DNA of 10,475 bases. It comes from Actinomycetota bacterium (GTDB lineage: Bacteria; Actinomycetota; Thermoleophilia; Gaiellales; Gaiellaceae). The notes beneath the pieces were generated by a model. That model worked only from the letters and a program-made list of their open reading frames with translations. It was not told where the DNA came from and ran no database searches. The first letter of the stretch is position 1; each line of letters starts with the position of its first letter. Of this stretch, positions 1-6,986 are shown piece by piece. The stretch spans positions 1-10,475 of the forward strand of contig JACDGR010000087.1 of NCBI GenBank assembly GCA_013821525.1, read 5' to 3'. The translations under genes were made by a program, and so were the position numbers.

Positions 1-34
1 GCTCCAGCGCCTGCGCACCACACCGCGGCGCGGG

Positions 35-328
35 ATGCGCGAGACGTATCGCTGCTCGGCCTGCGGCGGCACGAAGATCCTGCACTTCGCGCACATCAAG
101 GACATGGCGCACGACGGCATGGTCGACCTCGCGCTCCAGAAGGAGGTCTCGATGTGGTCCGGGCTCAAGCACAGCGCCGGCGCGCTCGAGGCGTACGTAT
201 GTCGGAGCTGCCGGCTCGTCGAGTGGCACGCGATCTCGCTCGTCGGCGTCACTACCGATGGGACCGAAGTCATCGAGCTCGATGGCACGCCCGACGACGA
301 CGTGCGCGATCCAGTCCCGTATCGCTAA
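35..328 (+). CDS. Small zinc-ribbon protein, function unknown
   Basis: A 97-residue protein with two Cys-x-x-Cys knuckles, C7/C10 in a CSACGG context and C56/C59 in VCRSCR. This four-cysteine spacing would bind one zinc in a zinc-ribbon fold. The region between the knuckles (about 20-50) is His-rich and mildly hydrophobic, and the last 25 residues are acidic. There is no signal peptide or membrane segment, so it should be cytoplasmic. The frame is open back to the window edge, so a start further upstream cannot be excluded. ATG at 35 is preferred because it places the first knuckle a few residues in, as is usual for such proteins. No clear Shine-Dalgarno is visible. The family could be nucleic-acid binding or simply structural; I do not recognise a specific function. 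Confidence 0.7.
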   Translation: MRETYRCSACGGTKILHFAHIKDMAHDGMVDLALQKEVSMWSGLKHSAGALEAYVCRSCRLVEWHAISLVGVTTDGTEVIELDGTPDDDVRDPVPYR

Positions 329-636
329 GCGATCGAGATCTCGCGGACCACTGCGCCGAGCACGTCGGCGCCCACGCGAGGCCGGCGACCGGGATGCGCT
401 CGTCGTGGCCGCGGAATCATGTCGACGAGCTCGAGGTCCGAGTCCGTCCCTCAGGACGCTCGATCTGGTCCTGCGGAGCTGGGAGCTACTGACCATCGCG
501 CTCGACCCGAGCTCGCACGTTACGCCCGAGATCGAAGTGGACGGCGAGTGCATGCGTCTGGAGTCGAAGGGCAACCCGCTCCACGACGACGAGCCGCGAT
601 CGTCTGCCGCTCGACTGCCCCGATGGCGACTACACG
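329..636. other. 308-bp stretch without a convincing gene; possible lost 5' part of the collagen-like gene
   Basis: All six frames here are short or arginine/serine-rich and look like noise over most of the span. The exception is frame 3 at roughly 450-600, which reads as a plausible acidic protein segment (for example EIEVDGECMRLESKGN). Near position 600 the coding-like character moves to frame 1 (LPLDCPDGDYTLPLEE), which then continues without a stop into the collagen-like gene. A 10-bp perfect palindrome, CGAGATCTCG at 334-343, follows the zinc-ribbon stop but has no T-tract. I see no promoter, RNA gene or terminator that I can support. Confidence 0.4.
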
Positions 637-1155
<519 letters not shown>

Positions 1156-1214
1156 TCAGCAGACCGAAGTCTGGTCACACCCTCGCCTGCCCGTCCCTTC
1201 GCGGTCAAGGGCGT

Positions 1215-1910
1215 GTGGCGGCGGGTCTCGCCGCGCTTTCGACCGTCTTGCTGATGCCGGCGGCCGGCGACGCGCAGTTGGCGGCCGTCCCGAAAACGCA
1301 GGAGATTGCGCTGCTCGCAGTCCCACACGTCGCAGTCGCGAGGCCGGGAGATGCAATCGCGGCAGGCGTCACCGTCGCCGCACGTCGGCCGATCACCGGT
1401 GAACAGACCGCACTCCCCATACTTAGTCGGACGACAACAGCCGACGGCGCCTCCTGGTTGCATGTGATGCTCCCGGGGAGGCCGAATGGTCGAACGGGTT
1501 GGATCCTCGCCCAGGGCACCACGTTGGCCAAAACTCCTTGGCGGATCGCGATCAGCCTCTCCGGACGCACGGTGAGGGTCTATCGAGACGGGATCTTTCG
1601 CCGCTCGTTCCGCGCAGTGATCGGCAAGTCGTCAACGCCGACGCCTCGAGGGCGGTTCTTCGTCGAAGAGAACGTGCAGATGCTTCCCGGCGCGCCAGGC
1701 GGCCCGTACGCGCTAGCCCTGAGCGCGCGCTCGAACGTCCTCCAAGAGTTCGAAGGCGGCCCAGGCCAGATCGCGATTCACGGCATGCTGAACCTCGCAG
1801 GCACCCCGGGCAGTGCCGCCTCCCACGGCTGTATCCGGCTACGCACAGCCGATATCACCTGGCTCGCCTCCCGCATCACCACGGGCGTTCAGATCAGCGT
1901 GACCAGGTGA
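1215..1910 (+). CDS. Secreted L,D-transpeptidase (YkuD domain) with SH3-like N-terminal region
   Basis: A 231-residue protein. Residues 1-20 form a hydrophobic secretion signal ending near AAGDA-Q. Residues about 55-105 look like a bacterial SH3-like module (GRTGWILA). Residues about 108-231 are a YkuD domain with the hallmark pair IHG (His189) and SHGCIRL (His204, Cys206, Arg208). Cys206 is the expected acyl-acceptor. Family knowledge: these enzymes form 3-3 peptidoglycan cross-links or attach proteins to the wall, using tetrapeptide stems outside the membrane. The start is GTG at 1215, the only ATG, GTG or TTG in frame after the stop at 1122-1124. The weak AAGGG at 1207-1211 is close to it, and the signal lacks the usual positive n-region, so the start is not certain. 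The catalytic region is complete. The gene ends 17 bp inside the convergent gene. Confidence 0.92.
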   Translation: MAAGLAALSTVLLMPAAGDAQLAAVPKTQEIALLAVPHVAVARPGDAIAAGVTVAARRPITGEQTALPILSRTTTADGASWLHVMLPGRPNGRTGWILAQGTTLAKTPWRIAISLSGRTVRVYRDGIFRRSFRAVIGKSSTPTPRGRFFVEENVQMLPGAPGGPYALALSARSNVLQEFEGGPGQIAIHGMLNLAGTPGSAASHGCIRLRTADITWLASRITTGVQISVTR

Positions 1911-2298
1911 CCGAGCATAAGGCTGCAACCTGTGCGTCGAGGCGCTGGCCTCGGACGGTGAGTGTCTGTCGGTAGCCGTCGACGCGTGTGACCCAGAGCA
2001 CCTTCGGGTTGATGCTGCGATGGGTTCTGGTCGTGAAGATGCTCGCCCCGAGCAGGTGTTCCTTCGCCCCCGCGAACATGTTCGGATCGTAGGAAAAGAG
2101 ATGCGCTTTGAACCTGCCATCGGGAGCAGACGAGAGCGACGGGACTTGTCCAAGCCCCTGCTCGACGCCCGGATAAGACCCGTAGTGGACGTGGCTCATT
2201 GGGAAGCCATTGCCGGCTGATGCGGATTGCGAGGACGACGGGGCGATGGTCGTCAGCAACGACACGATGCGGGTGACGAACAAGACGGTAAGCCGCAT
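1894..2298 (-). CDS. Putative secreted protein, probably C-terminally truncated
   Basis: A 134-residue product from ATG at 2298. The first about 28 residues form a signal peptide (MRLTVLFVTRIVSLL, then a Ser/Ala-rich stretch ending SASAG). The mature part contains SHVHYGSYPGVEQGLGQVPS, then a Lys/His/Phe-rich core (LFSYDPNMFAGAKEH) and KVLWVTRVDGY followed by LTVRGQRLD. The KVLW...RGxRLD pattern resembles a family of actinobacterial secreted proteins of unknown function (from memory, not searched). Members normally continue for tens of residues to a Gly-Cys-containing C-terminal strand. Here the protein stops about 15 residues after RLD, inside the antisense of the L,D-transpeptidase gene, so truncation by rearrangement is likely. 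ATG at 2298 is chosen over longer in-frame starts because it begins the signal peptide exactly. No function is assigned. Confidence 0.65.
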   Translation of the reverse strand: MRLTVLFVTRIVSLLTTIAPSSSQSASAGNGFPMSHVHYGSYPGVEQGLGQVPSLSSAPDGRFKAHLFSYDPNMFAGAKEHLLGASIFTTRTHRSINPKVLWVTRVDGYRQTLTVRGQRLDAQVAALCSVTWSR

Positions 2299-2428
2299 CA
2301 CGGAACTATACGAACGAAACGAGCCATCGGGCCACGGCGACGCTGACGTGATCTCGGCTGTGCCAGCGTTCAGAACACACACCTGCGGCGGCCCGATGAT
2401 TCCCCGGAGCAGCCGTAGACTGCAACGG

Positions 2429-2788
2429 GTGTCCGCTCAGAACGTCGACTCCTACCTCCGCGACCTCGAAGAACCGAAGCGCGGCACGCTGCAGGTTCTG
2501 CGTCACACGATTCTCGAGATCGTCCCCGATGCAGAAGAGGTGATCTCCTACCGAGTGCCCGCGTTCCGCGTGCGAGGCACCACGGTCGCCGGTTTTGCAG
2601 CGTTCCAGAACCATCTCAGCTACTTGCCGTTCAGTGGCTCCGTCCTCTCGCATCTGGCCGATGATCTCGAGGGGTACACGATGACGAAAGGTGCGCTGCA
2701 CTTTCCGATCGACCGCCCACTGCCGAAATCGTTGGTCGAGAAGTTGATCGCGGCACGACTCCGCATCGCCACCGGGGAGACAGCATGA
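2429..2788 (+). CDS. YdhG/DUF1801-family protein
   Basis: A 119-residue cytoplasmic protein of the DUF1801 (YdhG-like) family. Visible hallmarks are an N-terminal helix VDSYLRDLEEPKR, then ISYRVPAFRVRGTTVAGFAAF, then the family's HLSYLPFSGS segment, and GALHFPIDRPLPKSLVEKLI near the C-terminus. The length fits single-domain members. GTG at 2429 gives the typical opening (M)SAQNVDSYL. An in-frame ATG at 2396 would add 11 residues (IPRSSRRLQR-rich) that do not look like this family. Relatives have been called iron chaperones by a frataxin-like fold, but the biochemical role of most members is unproven. The stop codon overlaps the next gene's ATG in an ATGA, so the two are almost certainly co-translated. 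Confidence 0.85.
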   Translation: MSAQNVDSYLRDLEEPKRGTLQVLRHTILEIVPDAEEVISYRVPAFRVRGTTVAGFAAFQNHLSYLPFSGSVLSHLADDLEGYTMTKGALHFPIDRPLPKSLVEKLIAARLRIATGETA

Positions 2789-3456
2789 AGCTTCTGCTCA
2801 CCTCCGGCGGGATCAAGAACCCGAGCATCCAGAACGCACTCGTCGAGCTGCTCGGCAAGCCGATCTCCGAATGTGCGGCCCTCTGCATCCCCACCGCGTT
2901 GTACGGGCACCCGATGGCCGGCCCGCGCCAGGCATGGCGGTTCATCAGTGCACAGGAGCCGCGCTCCCCGATGGTCGGGCTCGGGTGGAAGTCTCTCGGA
3001 GTTCTCGAGCTGACGGCACTCCCGAGTCTCGACGACGAGCGGTGGGTTCCGCTCGTGCGGGAGACCGCCGTCCTGCTCGTCGACGGCGGCGACGCCGCGT
3101 ACCTGTGCCACTGGCTGCGAGCGTCCGGCCTGGCAGACCTATTCCCCTCGCTGACCGAGACGGTCTGGGTGGGCGTGAGCGCCGGAAGCATGGTGATGAC
3201 GCCGCGCGTCGGCGCGGACTTCGTCAACTGGCAGTCGCCGGCCGGCGACCGAACGCTTGGCGTGGTCGACTTCTCGATCTTCCCGCACCTCGACAACCCT
3301 GACCTGCCCGAGAACACGCTGGCTGCGGCAGAACGGTGGGCCGGCGCGTTGTCGAATCCTGCCTATGCGATCGACGACGAGACCGCGATCCAGGTGGTCG
3401 ACGGCACCGTCCAGGTCATCTCCGAGGGGCGCTGGAAGCTCTTCGGCTTGAAGTAA
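2785..3456 (+). CDS. Peptidase S51 family protein (PepE/cyanophycinase-like serine hydrolase)
   Basis: A 223-residue cytoplasmic protein with the S51 fold signature. MKLLLTSGGI is the first strand and glycine turn. LLVDGGDAAYL (97-107) corresponds to the family's GGN/GGD substrate loop. VGVSAGSM (129-136) carries the nucleophile Ser132. IFPHLDNPD supplies the likely catalytic His168, and YAIDDETAI (194-202) is the usual near-C-terminal acidic motif. Family members cleave N-terminal Asp-X dipeptides (PepE) or cyanophycin; the closest branch looks like the uncharacterised YgaJ/lmo0363-type proteins rather than true cyanophycinase, so the substrate is unknown. The ATG at 2785 overlaps the upstream stop by 4 bp (ATGA), implying coupling. 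Length is full and all expected active-site residues are visible. Confidence 0.9.
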   Translation: MKLLLTSGGIKNPSIQNALVELLGKPISECAALCIPTALYGHPMAGPRQAWRFISAQEPRSPMVGLGWKSLGVLELTALPSLDDERWVPLVRETAVLLVDGGDAAYLCHWLRASGLADLFPSLTETVWVGVSAGSMVMTPRVGADFVNWQSPAGDRTLGVVDFSIFPHLDNPDLPENTLAAAERWAGALSNPAYAIDDETAIQVVDGTVQVISEGRWKLFGLK

Positions 3457-3514
3457 CCGAGAATCTTCGCCGACGACAACCGTGAGTGCGGCGCGTCTGC
3501 GAGCCCTAGGAGAG

Positions 3515-3967
3515 CTAGGACGGCTCGGACGGCAGGTCGCGCGGTAGCCAGCGCGGGATGAGCAAGCCGACGCGCCGCAGGCGACGCAGCTCATCGGCCG
3601 TCTCCACGCTCCCGACGGAGGCGACGTTCGCGCGGCTCGCCTCGGTCTTCGGCGAGTGCGAGCTCGAATTGTCGACCAGGCCGCCGAGGACGGCGGCGCC
3701 GACGACAACCGCTGCCGCAGCCGCACCGACGAGAACTCGCTGCGGGGAACGCGGAACCGTCACCCGGATCGGCGCGTGCGAGACGAGCGGCTCCGCCCGC
3801 AGGAGCGACGTTGCCGCGCCGCTCGAGGCGAGGAACTCGGCGCAGTCCGCACACCGTGCTGTGTGCGCGTCGAGGAGCGCGCCCTCGAGCTCGGACAGCT
3901 CGCCGTCTAGGCGAAGCGACGCCCAGAAACGGGCACGGGCGCAAAGTTGACCTAGAGGTTCCATCAT
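3515..3967 (-). CDS. Orphan membrane anti-sigma factor with zinc-binding (zf-HC2/ZAS) domain
   Basis: A 150-residue protein. The N-terminus (about 10-48) is a ZAS-type anti-sigma domain: helix ARFWASLRLDGELSELE, then His35-x3-Cys39-x2-Cys42 (HTARCADC). Residues 78-98 form one membrane helix of Val/Ala/Gly, followed by a Ser-rich linker and a basic C-terminal helix. By family knowledge such proteins hold an ECF sigma factor at the membrane and release it on a signal. Normally the sigma gene lies just upstream, but here the next upstream gene is an arylsulfotransferase, so the partner is not in this window. The two consecutive ATGs at 3967 and 3964 are equivalent candidates. No Shine-Dalgarno precedes them, which fits leaderless translation. 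A scaffold role without a sigma factor is also possible. Confidence 0.8.
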   Translation of the reverse strand: MMEPLGQLCARARFWASLRLDGELSELEGALLDAHTARCADCAEFLASSGAATSLLRAEPLVSHAPIRVTVPRSPQRVLVGAAAAAVVVGAAVLGGLVDNSSSHSPKTEASRANVASVGSVETADELRRLRRVGLLIPRWLPRDLPSEPS

Positions 3968-3975
3968 TTGTTAGA

Positions 3976-3999
3976 GACGGGCTGTCGCCCCGTTAGTTA
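3976..3999 (-). promoter_or_regulatory. Possible ECF-type promoter giving a leaderless anti-sigma mRNA
   Basis: Reading the minus strand, a CTAAC element (3999-3995) is followed about 16 bases later by CGTC (3979-3976), resembling the AAC...CGTC core of many ECF-sigma promoters. CGTC ends 8 bases before the ATG at 3967, so transcription would begin at or next to the start codon, which agrees with the missing ribosome site. The same DNA can fold as ACGGG/CCCGT with a 7-base loop (3977-3993). This is a weak motif match and an inference. Confidence 0.3.
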
Positions 4000-4003
4000 G
4001 CCA

Positions 4004-4021
4004 GGTTATCGATCGAAAACC
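4004..4021. promoter_or_regulatory. 18-bp near-perfect palindrome, candidate operator
   Basis: GGTTATCGATCGAAAACC pairs with itself at eight of nine positions (the only mismatch is A4008/A4017), with ATCGAT-like symmetry at the centre. It sits in an AT-richer spacer between the arylsulfotransferase stop and the anti-sigma start, just upstream of the proposed promoter. An operator for a dimeric regulator is the simplest reading. It lacks a T-tract, so a terminator is less likely. Confidence 0.35.
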
Positions 4022-4044
4022 GTAATACCTTTAATCGAGCCGGT

Positions 4045-5484
4045 TCACCGCTCGATCGAGGCTGATGTTCCCAACTCGTGGCCCGCAGAATCCACGGCCC
4101 GCACGGCGACCACCGGGTCCGAGGTGGCGATCGGAATCGCCGTCTCGAGCCCGCCCCACGCCCCCTCGGCGACCTGTTTCAGGTGGGCGGAGTCCGAGCC
4201 CGCGAGCACTTGCCAGCGCATCGTCGTCGTCGACCCATTCCAGCTCGCATAGACGGTATCCCCTCTCAGGGCGGCCAACGGCTTGCGGTGCGGCTTGCCG
4301 GCCCACGGCAGCCGGTAGCCACGGTACGTATCGCCGAAGGGAAGCTTCAGCTCGAAGCGGACGCTACCGGCCGGAGTGAACTCGGTCAGCTTCCGCACCC
4401 CGCCCCAGCCGACGAACGCACCGCCGTCGGGCAGGAGCTCGAGGTTGCCCTCGAACGGCGACGCGATCTTGTCTGGATGCACGAACGTCTTGATGATCGT
4501 CGCGCGATGAGCATGCTCGTCGAGGCGCAGCACGAGCGGCCGCGAGAACGGCTCCGCCCTCGGAATCCCCCCGTTGTCGAAGAGCGTCAGCAGGTTGCCA
4601 GGGTGCAGCCGCGCGTCGTGCTGGTAGCGGAACTTGACGGCGGCGGGCGGGCCGAAATTGCTGCGCTTGCCGCCCAGGCGCCACACGATGCTCCCGTCCC
4701 GCGCGAGCAGGTAGAGCGCGCTCGTGTTTCGAGCCGAGATCAGGATGCGCCCGCCAGGCGCGTCTGCGATCGAGTTGACGTGGAAGTAGTCGAGGGGGCG
4801 CTTGTTCGTTGCGTTATGCGCCGGTTCCCGCCCGGCTTGCAGCGACTCGGCGAGCGGCACGTGGTCGAGGCTGTGCCACTCGAGGACGACCTTGCCGGAG
4901 GCGATGTCGATCTCCTGGACGACGCTGTCGTAGGCCCAGCCGTCCTTTGGCCCACCGACCGAGCTGAGATCACGTGGAACCTCGTTGTAGACGGTGACGT
5001 AGGCCGTCCCCCGCGGCGTCAGCTGGAACTCATGCAGGTCGCCGCTGAGGCCGTGCCCCGCCTTCACCGCAGCGATCTTCCGGTACGAGCTGTCGTAGAT
5101 GACGTAGCTCCCGACGCCAACGCCGGCCTTGCTGCTCGAGCCCTGCCACCAGGTGAGCACCGGACGGCCCCGATAGGTCTGCGTGCGGAAGTCGGTTGCC
5201 TCGTCCGGCTCGACGAGTTGGTGGAACCAGCGGATGCGACCACGGTTGTCGGCGATCACGAGACCACCTTTGCGGCTCTGCTTGCCACCCTTCTGCGCGA
5301 GGAAAACGAGCCCGTCTGCAACTCCGGTCGCTTGATGGGTCACCTGGAGCTTGGGCGGTTCCAGGCCCGCGAGCGTTTGCAGCCCCGTAGTTGGGCTCTG
5401 CGATTGCACGGCGGACGGTTTGCTCTTCCCGCCGCAGCCTGCGAGCACGAATGCGAGAACGAGAAAGAGAAGAATCGGCCCCAT
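4045..5484 (-). CDS. Arylsulfotransferase-like lipoprotein (PF14269-type beta-propeller)
   Basis: A 479-residue protein. A short lipoprotein signal ends in the lipobox VLAGC, with Cys17 as the lipidation site, followed by a Gly/Ser/Lys-rich tether. Residues about 45-400 read as repeated propeller blades (GRIRWFHQ, GKVVLEWHS, GSIVWRLGG, LPDGGAFVGWG). The core motif DYFHVNSI (232-239, His235), then LISARNTSALYLL and RYQHDARLHPGN (His289), is typical of the Arylsulfotransf_2 family. The last about 70 residues look like an Ig/Fn3-type sandwich. Known relatives transfer sulfate between phenolic compounds through a histidine, but most actinobacterial members are untested. The protein should sit outside the membrane. 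ATG at 5484 begins the signal directly, with an AAGG 11 bases upstream. The gene starts 23 bp after the degenerate receiver and is probably co-transcribed with it. Confidence 0.87.
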   Translation of the reverse strand: MGPILLFLVLAFVLAGCGGKSKPSAVQSQSPTTGLQTLAGLEPPKLQVTHQATGVADGLVFLAQKGGKQSRKGGLVIADNRGRIRWFHQLVEPDEATDFRTQTYRGRPVLTWWQGSSSKAGVGVGSYVIYDSSYRKIAAVKAGHGLSGDLHEFQLTPRGTAYVTVYNEVPRDLSSVGGPKDGWAYDSVVQEIDIASGKVVLEWHSLDHVPLAESLQAGREPAHNATNKRPLDYFHVNSIADAPGGRILISARNTSALYLLARDGSIVWRLGGKRSNFGPPAAVKFRYQHDARLHPGNLLTLFDNGGIPRAEPFSRPLVLRLDEHAHRATIIKTFVHPDKIASPFEGNLELLPDGGAFVGWGGVRKLTEFTPAGSVRFELKLPFGDTYRGYRLPWAGKPHRKPLAALRGDTVYASWNGSTTTMRWQVLAGSDSAHLKQVAEGAWGGLETAIPIATSDPVVAVRAVDSAGHELGTSASIER

Positions 5485-5507
5485 GAGGGCCGTGACCTTA
5501 CCCTCGC

Positions 5508-5867
5508 CTAGACGGCGAGCGCCGCAGGCCGGCCGGCCGGAGCCGACGCGGTGGCGAGCGCCTCGCCGAGTGCACGTTCGAGCATGTAGAGCGGGAACGG
5601 CTTCACGAGGTACGCCGCGGGTGCCAGGTCGAGCGCGAGCGTGTCGGCCGGATAGATGCTCGTGAAGAGCATCGGTACGTCGCGGCCGCGCAGACGTCTC
5701 GCAAGCAAGAGGCCGGTCGACTCCCCGGGCTCGATCACCGCGGCATCGATCTCATCGAGGCTCCAAGCGCTCGTGTGCGCCACCGGCTCATGACCGAGGC
5801 GCCGAACGACCAGCTCCAGAAGGGCGCTGATGTCGTCGTAGGGTTCGCAGATGAGAACTCTGGCCAC
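5508..5867 (-). CDS. Degenerate receiver (response-regulator) domain protein with Glu in place of the phospho-Asp
   Basis: A 119-residue stand-alone receiver domain. MARVLICEPYDDISALLELV matches the first strand and helix, but the usual acidic pair is Glu8-Pro9. The strand that normally ends in the phospho-accepting Asp reads DAAVIEPGES, placing Glu46 at that site. The switch Thr69 (LFTSIYP) and the conserved Lys89 (YLVKPFP) are kept. It should fold as a receiver but not be phosphorylated in the normal way; Glu may imitate the phosphorylated state. There is no output domain. GTG at 5867 puts the first strand at the N-terminus, with a G-rich ribosome site before it. It is divergent from the OmpR-type regulator (58 bp apart) and lies 23 bp before the arylsulfotransferase gene. 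Confidence 0.85.
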   Translation of the reverse strand: MARVLICEPYDDISALLELVVRRLGHEPVAHTSAWSLDEIDAAVIEPGESTGLLLARRLRGRDVPMLFTSIYPADTLALDLAPAAYLVKPFPLYMLERALGEALATASAPAGRPAALAV

Positions 5868-5925
5868 GCCCCCACACTTGTCCAGAGCCGCAGGGATTCA
5901 GGCGCCCGGATGGTATGAGGGCGGT

Positions 5926-6615
5926 ATGAACGACCGCGCCCGCGTTCTGGTCGTCGACGACGACCCCGATATTCGTCTGCTGCTGCGGGAACTGCTCGAG
6001 CGCGCGAACTTCACGGTCGACGAAGCACCTGATGGGCGCACGGCGCTGCGTCGCCTGTATTCGACCCCGCCGGCCCTCGTGATCCTTGACGTCTCGATGC
6101 CGGAGATGGACGGCTATCAGACGCTGGAACGCATCCGCGATCTCTCCGGGGTTCCGGTGCTGATGCTGACCGCACACACCCAGGAGCTCGAGAAGGTACG
6201 CGGGCTGACCGCGGGTGCCGACGACTACGTGGCGAAGCCCTTCGGACGGCAGGAGCTACTCGCACGAGTGCAGGCATTGCTGCGGCGGAGCGGCGGAAAG
6301 GCAGAGGTGGTCGAGGCCTACGCGGACGCGTTCGTCAAGATCGACTATGCGCAGCGCCGGGTCACCGTCCACGATCGACTGGTCGCGCTGACGCCGCTCG
6401 AGTTCAAGCTGCTCTCGGCGTTCGTGCAGAACCCGAACCAGGTGCTGTCACGCGATCAGCTCCTCGAGCTCGTCTGGGGCGACCCCTACGGCGTGTCGGG
6501 TGATCAGGTGAAGCTGTACGTCGGCTACCTGCGCAAGAAGCTCGTGCCGGACGAGCCGGATGCAGCGCCGATCGACACGGTTCGCGGCTTCGGCTACCGG
6601 TACACCCGCAATTAA
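5926..6615 (+). CDS. OmpR/PhoB-family response regulator
   Basis: A 229-residue two-domain regulator. The receiver (1-120) has the acidic triad Asp11-Asp12-Asp13, the phospho-acceptor Asp55 (LVILDVSMPEMDG), switch Thr82 and Lys104 (YVAKPF). The C-terminal winged helix (about 130-229) shows LTPLEFKLLSAFVQNPNQVLSRDQLLELVWG and a recognition/wing region ending VRGFGYRYTRN, typical of OmpR/PhoB DNA-binding domains. It should be a transcription factor activated by phosphorylation. ATG at 5926 follows a GAGGGCGG ribosome site; an upstream in-frame ATG at 5851 would overlap the divergent gene and add an unrelated tail. No kinase gene lies on the same strand; the convergent kinase downstream is the obvious candidate partner. 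The stop overlaps that of the next gene. Confidence 0.95.
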   Translation: MNDRARVLVVDDDPDIRLLLRELLERANFTVDEAPDGRTALRRLYSTPPALVILDVSMPEMDGYQTLERIRDLSGVPVLMLTAHTQELEKVRGLTAGADDYVAKPFGRQELLARVQALLRRSGGKAEVVEAYADAFVKIDYAQRRVTVHDRLVALTPLEFKLLSAFVQNPNQVLSRDQLLELVWGDPYGVSGDQVKLYVGYLRKKLVPDEPDAAPIDTVRGFGYRYTRN

Positions 6616-6986
6616 GGATTGAGTAGTGCTTGCACGGCGTCGACGAGCTCGCTCGCTTTGAACGGTTTCGGAAAATACGCGTCGGCACCAGCGTCGATCC
6701 CTCGCTCCATGTCGGCCTCCTGCACGCGCGCGGAGAGCAGGATCACCTTGAGGCTCACGAAGACCGGGTCTGTGCGTAACTCCGCGAGCACTTCGAGCCC
6801 CGTGCGCCGCGGCATCATCACGTCGAGCACTGCAACCGACGGGACGCGCGCTCGGGCGAGCGCGAGGGCAGCGTCACCGTCCCCGGCGGTCACGACCTCG
6901 TAGCCTGCTCGTTCGAGGCGGAGCGCGACGAGTGCGAGGATGTCCCCGTCGTCGTCAGCGCAGAGCACGAGCGGTGCGTCACTCAT
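6612..6986 (-). CDS. Single-domain response regulator (CheY-like)
   Basis: A 124-residue receiver with no output domain. Conserved positions are intact: acidic pocket ADDDGDI, phospho-acceptor in VAVLDVMMPRRTG, switch Ser in VILLSARV, and Lys in YFPKPF. It should accept phosphate from the neighbouring kinase and act by protein contact, or as a relay or phosphate sink. ATG at 6986 overlaps the kinase stop in an ATGA (6986-6983), a strong sign of coupled translation; the frame remains open upstream but inside the kinase gene. Its TAA shares bases with the TAA of the convergent OmpR-type gene at 6612-6615. Confidence 0.93.
   Translation of the reverse strand: MSDAPLVLCADDDGDILALVALRLERAGYEVVTAGDGDAALALARARVPSVAVLDVMMPRRTGLEVLAELRTDPVFVSLKVILLSARVQEADMERGIDAGADAYFPKPFKASELVDAVQALLNP

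Noticed and set aside
334..343. Palindrome CGAGATCTCG after the zinc-ribbon gene as terminator
   Set aside because: Short, no loop and no T-tract; such palindromes are common by chance in GC-rich DNA.
3505..3519. CCTAG/CTAGG hairpin as a bidirectional terminator between the peptidase and anti-sigma genes
   Set aside because: Only a 5-bp stem with a 5-base loop and no T-tract; it includes the anti-sigma stop codon and could be chance.
3971..4000. Integron attC-like site (GTTAG repeats around a hairpin)
   Set aside because: The GTTAG motifs are in the same orientation instead of inverted, and no integrase or cassette structure is present.
4078..5511. 477-codon open frame on the plus strand
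   Set aside because: Arg/Pro/Val-rich antisense shadow of the arylsulfotransferase gene, with no domain, signal or ribosome site; the minus strand has the lipobox and propeller motifs.
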